Made by a program: the position numbers and the translations under genes. From Chrysophaeum taylorii (Eukaryota > Sar > Pelagophyceae > Pelagomonadales > Pelagomonadaceae), in the NCBI GenBank assembly GCA_029834535.1, contig JAQMWT010000531.1, positions 248,001 to 312,000 on the forward strand: a stretch of DNA of 64,000 nt. Direction: 5' to 3'. Under the pieces are notes generated by a model. It saw only the letters and a program-made list of their open reading frames with translations, searched no databases and was not told where the DNA came from. Below are positions 59,479 to 64,000 of the stretch, piece by piece; the first letter of the stretch is position 1; each line of letters starts with the position of its first letter.

Positions 59479-59813
59479 GCTTATCTTTTTTCTTTATCTG
59501 CTTTCTTTCCTATGGTTTGGAAGCAGTCTTGCGTCCTATAGGTAATTTCTCTTTCTAGTACGCAAAAAGAAAATACGGAAGACTCACACACAAAGCTCTT
59601 CGGATGATTAATGCGTGCGCGAAACCGTCGTCGCCAGATCAGTATATCAGTACATTGCATGCTAAACGGATCGCAAAAAACGGGAAGTTCAATGTGCGTC
59701 ACGTCTTTGGCAAAACACGCTCTCTTCGAGAGGGTTAGTGTTTCAACCAAAGGAGAACTTTTAGTTATTAGTTCCCCCCCCCCCCACGAAAGAACGGTCG
59801 CACTTCAACACCA

Positions 59814-60614
59814 ATGTTGGTGTTGTTTTGGATTCGAGTGTCGCTCGTGGCGCGGGTGGCGGGGGCGCTGCACGCGGTGATCATGCCCGGGGCGTCGTGG
59901 AGCGAGGCGGCTCGCGTGCTCGACGCGCGGCTCGCCTGCGAGACGACCGTCCTCGCGCACGGCAGCACGAGGGTCGCGATCCGCGAGGCGCTGTCGGGCA
60001 AGCCGCAGACGACGCACGTGTTCGCGAGCGACGACGACCACGACGCCTCAGCGCTCTTCCTCGAGGTCTGCGACGACGCGCTCGAGCTCTGGACAGCGGT
60101 TCACTCGCCCGATGCCTCGACCAACGATATGCTGGGTTCGATCCTCGGAACCAAATTCTGCGTCTTCGTAGCGCGAGGCCACCCCGTTGACGTCGCCGAC
60201 TGCCTCGCCCTCGTCATCGGCCGCGAGGACGCCGTCGCAGGCGCGGTCGTCGACACTTCGCACCCCCGCAAGGCTCTCGGGTGGGACGGACCCTCGAGGG
60301 CGAGTGATCCCGCCGACGCCCCGCCGGTCGCCGACCAGGACGCTCCCCCCGCCGACAGTGCTGCCGACCAGGACGCGCCCGTTGCCCCCGACCTCGACGA
60401 GCCGCCAGCCGTCGACCTAGCAAACGAGGTTCCCTACGAGAGACGAACCGTCGCGCAGCTTAAGGAGGCTCTCAAGGAGAGAAGCTTGAAGGTCTCCGGC
60501 CGAAAGGCCGACCTTGTCGAACGCCTGCAACAGCACGATGAGGCGATGATGGTGAGCGACGAAAAATTATCCACTCCGCCTCTTTCCGAACCCACTCCCG
60601 CGGGCCGCGACTGA
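59814..60614 (+). CDS. SAP-domain protein with signal-like N-terminus
   Basis: The protein has 266 residues from MLVLFWIRVSLVARVAGALHA, a signal-like leader. A middle domain (about 20-145; WSEAARVLDARLACETTVLA, then GTKFCVFVARGHPVDVADCL) is unassigned. An Ala/Asp/Pro linker (DQDAPPADSAADQDAPVAPD) follows, then a SAP motif at about 207-240 (RRTVAQLKEALKERSLKVSG RKADLVERL). SAP motifs bind DNA or RNA. With a leader, a plastid nucleoid or organellar site is possible, as plastid SAP proteins are known, but this is inferred. A C run of about 12 lies 30 bp upstream. Confidence 0.75.
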   Translation: MLVLFWIRVSLVARVAGALHAVIMPGASWSEAARVLDARLACETTVLAHGSTRVAIREALSGKPQTTHVFASDDDHDASALFLEVCDDALELWTAVHSPDASTNDMLGSILGTKFCVFVARGHPVDVADCLALVIGREDAVAGAVVDTSHPRKALGWDGPSRASDPADAPPVADQDAPPADSAADQDAPVAPDLDEPPAVDLANEVPYERRTVAQLKEALKERSLKVSGRKADLVERLQQHDEAMMVSDEKLSTPPLSEPTPAGRD

Positions 60615-61557
60615 TCGTGAACCACCTCTCGCTGCTGCTGCTGCTGGTGCTGCTGCTGCAAAAAAAAAAACTAGCGCACGCCTTCTCTTTTTGTGAGGCG
60701 CGCACCGCTTTCGTCTATTAGCGTCGAAATCTATAATAATATAGGGCCGGCCGCCGGCCCCCGGAAGGGCTCCTCGGGAGAATATATATACCCGACAGAC
60801 AAAAAAGTCGCCGCGCCACGAAGTTCGTAGACAACGAGCAAGTTGATTCGCCGCAAGCCCATCGCTTTTTTCTTGTGTTCGTCGAGGATAAGGCGGCCGG
60901 GGCGAAACCACGGAGTTAAGAAAAGACGAGTGGCCACCGTTTTTAATCGACCTGCGCCTATTCGTGCTTCTGCTGGCTTTTATTCAAACCCGTAGACTGG
61001 ACTACAAGCTTGCGCGCGTCGTCCGACAAGACAGCCACACGAAGAGGATGCCCACGATTCGACGCCTCGCCGCCGAAATAAGTCCACCGTGCCCTCGTAT
61101 ACCAGATTGTCGTCGGTCATCACCAATTGGAGATGGTCCTCCAAGTTTGGAGCAAGACGGACGTGGGCGCCCACGACGTCCAAATGTTGGACGACGACAT
61201 CGACGACGAGGATGAACACTTTTTTTCCGCAAGGGAATAGTCGTTGAATGTCTGCAAGGCGCGGACCTTGACGACGTACGACGAATAATGCGCAGGAGAT
61301 CGAGCGCGCGCCACGACGAAAAGTTTTGTGGAACGTCCGGTTGAATGACAACGGGTCTGTGCGAGAATAGACCGACGACCGAAAACAATTCGACGAAGCG
61401 TCCGGGAATGCCACCGACGACATAATCAAGCGCAGCATGTTATGTTTGGCGCCGTAAAGCAGGACCGGCTCGCAATTTGGTGTTATTTTCCTGGGGTGCT
61501 GTTTTGGTGGCATACTAACTAACTAACTTCGGACCTCTCCCGGGCATGGGAGCCAGG

Positions 61558-61581
61558 CTGGACCGGCAGGAGCCGGTCCAG
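61558..61581. other. Perfect 10-bp inverted repeat (hairpin)
   Basis: CTGGACCGGC and its exact reverse complement GCCGGTCCAG flank the loop AGGA. It lies in gene-poor DNA with no adjacent gene end. Its role is unknown; an RNA hairpin or transposon-end remnant are possibilities. Confidence 0.8.
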
Positions 61582-62166
61582 GATCACTGAGCAAAATCAC
61601 ACAGTTGGGGTAGAGGCGAGGGATGAAAAGGTGTTGATGGCGGACCGCCACTGCGCGCGGTCTCGTGCGCATACACCCGAAACTAATGGCGGCAAAGGAG
61701 CACAAGCGCCCGATTCGCGAATTAAAAACCGAAGAGCGCGCCCAAGGACGCACGTGAGGCGTTCGGAGGCGACGCCGAATCTGAAGGGAGAGCCATGAGG
61801 AAAATTCAACAGCGAGTGCGCGCGTTGACTGACCTAGTACGCGACTTCAAGATAGAGGCGTTTCTTTGTGAAAAAAAAATGGCGTCGAGAGGTAGCCGAA
61901 GAAGATACAATAAGACGTGCAAACAATGTTTGCACGATGAAAAACTCCTTAAATCTGTACAAATTGTTTACTACCAAGCGTCTGTCTCTCATCAAGCATT
62001 ATGTAGAAAACTTCTTTTATTTGTCCCACCCGCTGCGACGTCCTTCGTGAGCGTCCGCCGAAACGTGTCCCACCGTACTTTGACGCCACCCGCGCGAGAC
62101 CCTCGAGACGAGCGATGTTCACCCTGATTCGCTGTGCGAGCAGACGCCGGCAGTCCCTCCTGACCT

Positions 62167-62460
62167 TCACGCCTGCAAGATGAGCATGAGCGTCAGTTGT
62201 TGGTACTCAAGCATTTTTGTGCCTTCCTCGGTACATTTCGCAAACACGACCGTGGCAATGCCTGACACGCCACACACTTTCGCGGCGACGGCGGCGGCGA
62301 CCAGCAACGTGGAGACGACATTCTTTCCAATGGAAGTGTGCATCAAAATAAATTCGCGTGGCCCAAGACGACGACGTACTTGAAACTCGTGAAAGCTATT
62401 AGGTCGACAAAGCCCTGCGTGTTTGCGTTCTTCCAGGCGGCGCTGCGCGTGCGTGGACAA
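62167..62460 (-). pseudogene. Possible gene fragment with YIF1-like membrane segment, weak
   Basis: Two overlapping minus-strand frames look coding. One reads GFVDLIAFTSFKYVVVLGHA, reminiscent of the DLVAYSGYKFV motif of Yip1/YIF1 Golgi proteins. The other continues HTSIGKNVVSTLLVAAAVAA and ends LEYQQLTLMLILQA. They are in different frames with no clean splice between them, no ATG start and no upstream exon before the gene at 62603. A decayed or mis-resolved gene is possible; chance is also possible. Confidence 0.25.
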
Positions 62461-62602
62461 CGCATCGCTCGAAAGGCACTCGAGAATTCGTGAGAGTTAT
62501 TATGAGGGTGTATGCTTGCAGTCTGAGTCAGCGATATCCGATAAGTAGCAGAGTTCAGGTGACGGTTTCGTCTGCACAGTTCGTCAAAATTGCTTTTGTC
62601 CC

Positions 62603-63043
62603 ATGCTGGCGCACCTGATCATCTTCGCGTCGCTTCCCTTCGTGTCAGCTGCCAACTACCCGCAGGCCTTGGCCATCACAGCCATCACTGTCGCTGCGCT
62701 CATTGGTGGCGTGCTGATGGGCATTTTGGCCTGCACACTGTTCGGCGGGATGCCGCAGCGGGCTTTCGAAATGAAAGCGGTCGAGCACAAGCAAACCCAG
62801 AAAATGCACGAGTCGCCGACAGAACTGGATATCCACAATCTCGAAGCGCCAAAGCCGCAAGAGCCAACCAAGCGGCCGGCGGACGAAGGTGCTTCCCTGT
62901 TGTCGCCAGCAAAAACAACGATGGAGATCGACCGGATGGAGCTCGAGGACAAGGTGGAAGTTGACAGGTACGCGCACAAGTTCTCGGACGATCCCGACGC
63001 CAAAACCCAGTTCGGATGCATGGGCTGCGAACTCTTGGCCTGA
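62603..63043 (+). CDS. Small membrane protein, unknown
   Basis: The 146-residue frame begins MLAHLIIFASLPFVSAANYP, a signal peptide, followed by a strong hydrophobic span (ALAITAITVAALIGGVLMGILAC, about 22-44). The cytosolic-type tail is charged (KAVEHKQTQKMHESPTELDI, then KPQEPTKRPADEG, EIDRMELEDKVEVDRY) and ends with CMGCELLA. This suits a type I protein with a tiny ectodomain. The tail Cys pair could be lipidated or bind metal, which is inference. No family was recognised. Confidence 0.65.
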   Translation: MLAHLIIFASLPFVSAANYPQALAITAITVAALIGGVLMGILACTLFGGMPQRAFEMKAVEHKQTQKMHESPTELDIHNLEAPKPQEPTKRPADEGASLLSPAKTTMEIDRMELEDKVEVDRYAHKFSDDPDAKTQFGCMGCELLA

Positions 63044-63668
63044 TGAACCCACCGGTCTGTTGGAGCAGGGTCATCCCGCTCGGCCCATGTGGTCTCGAAC
63101 ATCCAGACGAGGGGACCAAGCGTGGGTTTAGGAACACTGGGGGGCAAGGCACCTCGGTTTTGTCTGCATCCTTAAATTGCACAGTGCGTGTAAATTATGT
63201 CTTATATTATGTCTGTCATACGTAATATAGGCTTGCTTTCGGACGCGGACGCAGACATATTTATCCACGAGGATGCTGGCAACCCCGGGAGGTACTATCG
63301 GCCCGACGACGTGAGTTCGGAGGGCTCGACCGAAAAGGGGTCGTGCGCATTGAATGCGAACTCCCATGCATATACCAAGCGGGGAGGGATGCTCCTACCC
63401 TCTCGCCCGCGCTACAAACCTGGACCCCTGAAAATAAGGTAGGGTCGCCGGGGGCAGATAAAATTTATAATTAAAAAAAATGCTTTAATAAACTAGGCCC
63501 TAGCCACTATTTTCTGAAGACGAAACGAGAAACCCTATTGAGGCGGCCCAAGTTCGCCGCCGTATCGGATCTCCAGCGCCTTGGGCTGGGGGCGCTCTGC
63601 CCTCACCCCCCTCAGCCATGTCGCTGCCTTGAGCAACAACCCCACCCAGGCCGCCCGCGCCCAGCAGG
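63044..63668. other. Intergenic region, nothing recognised
   Basis: Frames are short on both strands. The only structure is a short A tract near 63473 and locally lower GC at 63440-63500, consistent with 3' and 5' flanks. Confidence 0.45.
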
Positions 63669-63962
63669 ATGTCACTCTTCGCTGCACCAACGTCCGGCGG
63701 CAGCATGCGTACGACCTACGGGCGGGGCCCGTCCTCTCTTCGCCTGCCCCGCGGCTCGGCGATGACCCCGCCTTTCAGGCAGCCCTCACGTCTTTACCCC
63801 GAACACTTGAGCGGGATACCCACTTCCGACTTCCTGGCACATCCCTCGTGTCTCCACACGCCTCAAGCCGCCGCACGCAACCCAGCCGTCGACTCGGTTT
63901 TCAACAACACAAAAGCGGCGTTGGGTCTTCTGTGGCGCGGTGATGGCGATGGCGGCGGGTGA
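63669..63962 (+). CDS. Probable first exon of a gene leaving the right edge
   Basis: The ATG opens MSLFAAPTSGGSMRTTYGRG and the frame continues for 97 codons with Ser/Pro/Arg-rich, disordered-looking sequence (GSAMTPPFRQPSRLYPEH), then NTKAALGLLWRGD. The stop at 63960 is part of GGGTGAGTCG, a strong splice donor (GTGAGT from about 63960), so the true exon probably ends just before it and the gene continues past base 64000. No domain was recognised. Confidence 0.5.
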   Translation: MSLFAAPTSGGSMRTTYGRGPSSLRLPRGSAMTPPFRQPSRLYPEHLSGIPTSDFLAHPSCLHTPQAAARNPAVDSVFNNTKAALGLLWRGDGDGGG

Positions 63963-64000
63963 GTCGATGGGAATTTCTTTGGACGTCGGGGATGAGCCTA

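Larger units (their letters stand above)
60615..62602. other. Gene-poor 2 kb with a hairpin and possible decayed coding pieces
   Basis: The stretch contains CTG and A runs, a GGCCGG/CCGGCC palindrome near 60746-60765 and a perfect 10-bp hairpin at 61558-61581. A plus-strand piece at about 61082-61240 reads VYQIVVGHHQLEMVLQVW, then an acidic end, and looks protein-like, but a stop stands directly before it and no start is found. The remaining frames are short, so no gene call is made except the weak one at 62167. Confidence 0.45.

Noticed and set aside
61523-61809. Minus-strand peptide ending ARDRAQWRSAINTF, reminiscent of non-LTR retrotransposon C-termini
   Set aside because: Only one short motif resembles the family. 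No reverse transcriptase blocks lie upstream, so the evidence is too thin for a call.
1-64000. CRISPR arrays, tRNA and rRNA genes
   Set aside because: No regularly spaced repeats with unique spacers, no cloverleaf that I could fold by hand with a T-loop consensus, and no rRNA-like stretch were found. A tRNA scan would be needed to exclude a missed tRNA.

Overview
The window is a GC-rich, gene-dense nuclear segment of a photosynthetic eukaryote, most likely a stramenopile alga of the pelagophyte type. The signs are: a fucoxanthin-chlorophyll a/c-type antenna protein with a bipartite plastid leader and an AAFAP motif; a predicted lumenal FKBP; a GH16 beta-glucanase (laminarin-like storage or wall glucan); a selenoprotein S gene with an in-frame UGA and a candidate SECIS; and a BBSome gene that implies a cilium. 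Introns are very short (about 32-170 nt, many 37-66 nt), intergenic gaps are often under 100 bp, and neighbouring genes can share their start or stop codons. The lineage is inferred from gene content only.

Layout. 1-3.5 kb: gene fragment at the left edge, a head-to-head pair of phytanoyl-CoA dioxygenase-like genes around a pentamer repeat, and a mitochondrial-carrier protein. 4.2-12.5 kb: one 12-exon gene on the minus strand for a surface protein of about 2457 residues (MAM, beta-helix, GCC2/GCC3 Cys-rich repeats, about 8 membrane spans). 13-17.7 kb: a secreted Cys-rich protein and a large alpha-helical protein. 17.8-22 kb: an 8-exon full-length ABCG transporter. 22-23.6 kb: an accessory patch with inverted repeats and a Helitron/Pif1-like helicase remnant. 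23.6-30.5 kb: BBS8/TTC8, the antenna protein, GH16, RACK1, a tail-anchored protein and a membrane-anchored 2OG-Fe(II) oxygenase. 30.5-41.5 kb: an ankyrin/GH20-like fusion, a SAM/EF-hand giant, an EF-hand protein, SELENOS and a leucine-rich-repeat protein. 41.9-49.3 kb: a coiled-coil protein, a SOUL haem-binding protein, pICln with an internal minisatellite, a membrane protein, an ankyrin-TPR protein and a small hypothetical protein. 49.8-64 kb: a fused cysteine hydrolase, a glycosyltransferase, sphingosine kinase, a small ankyrin protein, ornithine aminotransferase, eIF6, FKBP, a SAP protein, a 2-kb poor region, a small membrane protein and a first exon leaving the right edge.

The genes form no operon-like pathway. 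Most are housekeeping or lineage-specific, in alternating orientation with shared bidirectional promoters. Exon boundaries were placed by eye from GT/AG signals, reading-frame continuity and fit to protein families. They were checked for total length divisible by three, but not by alignment or RNA data.
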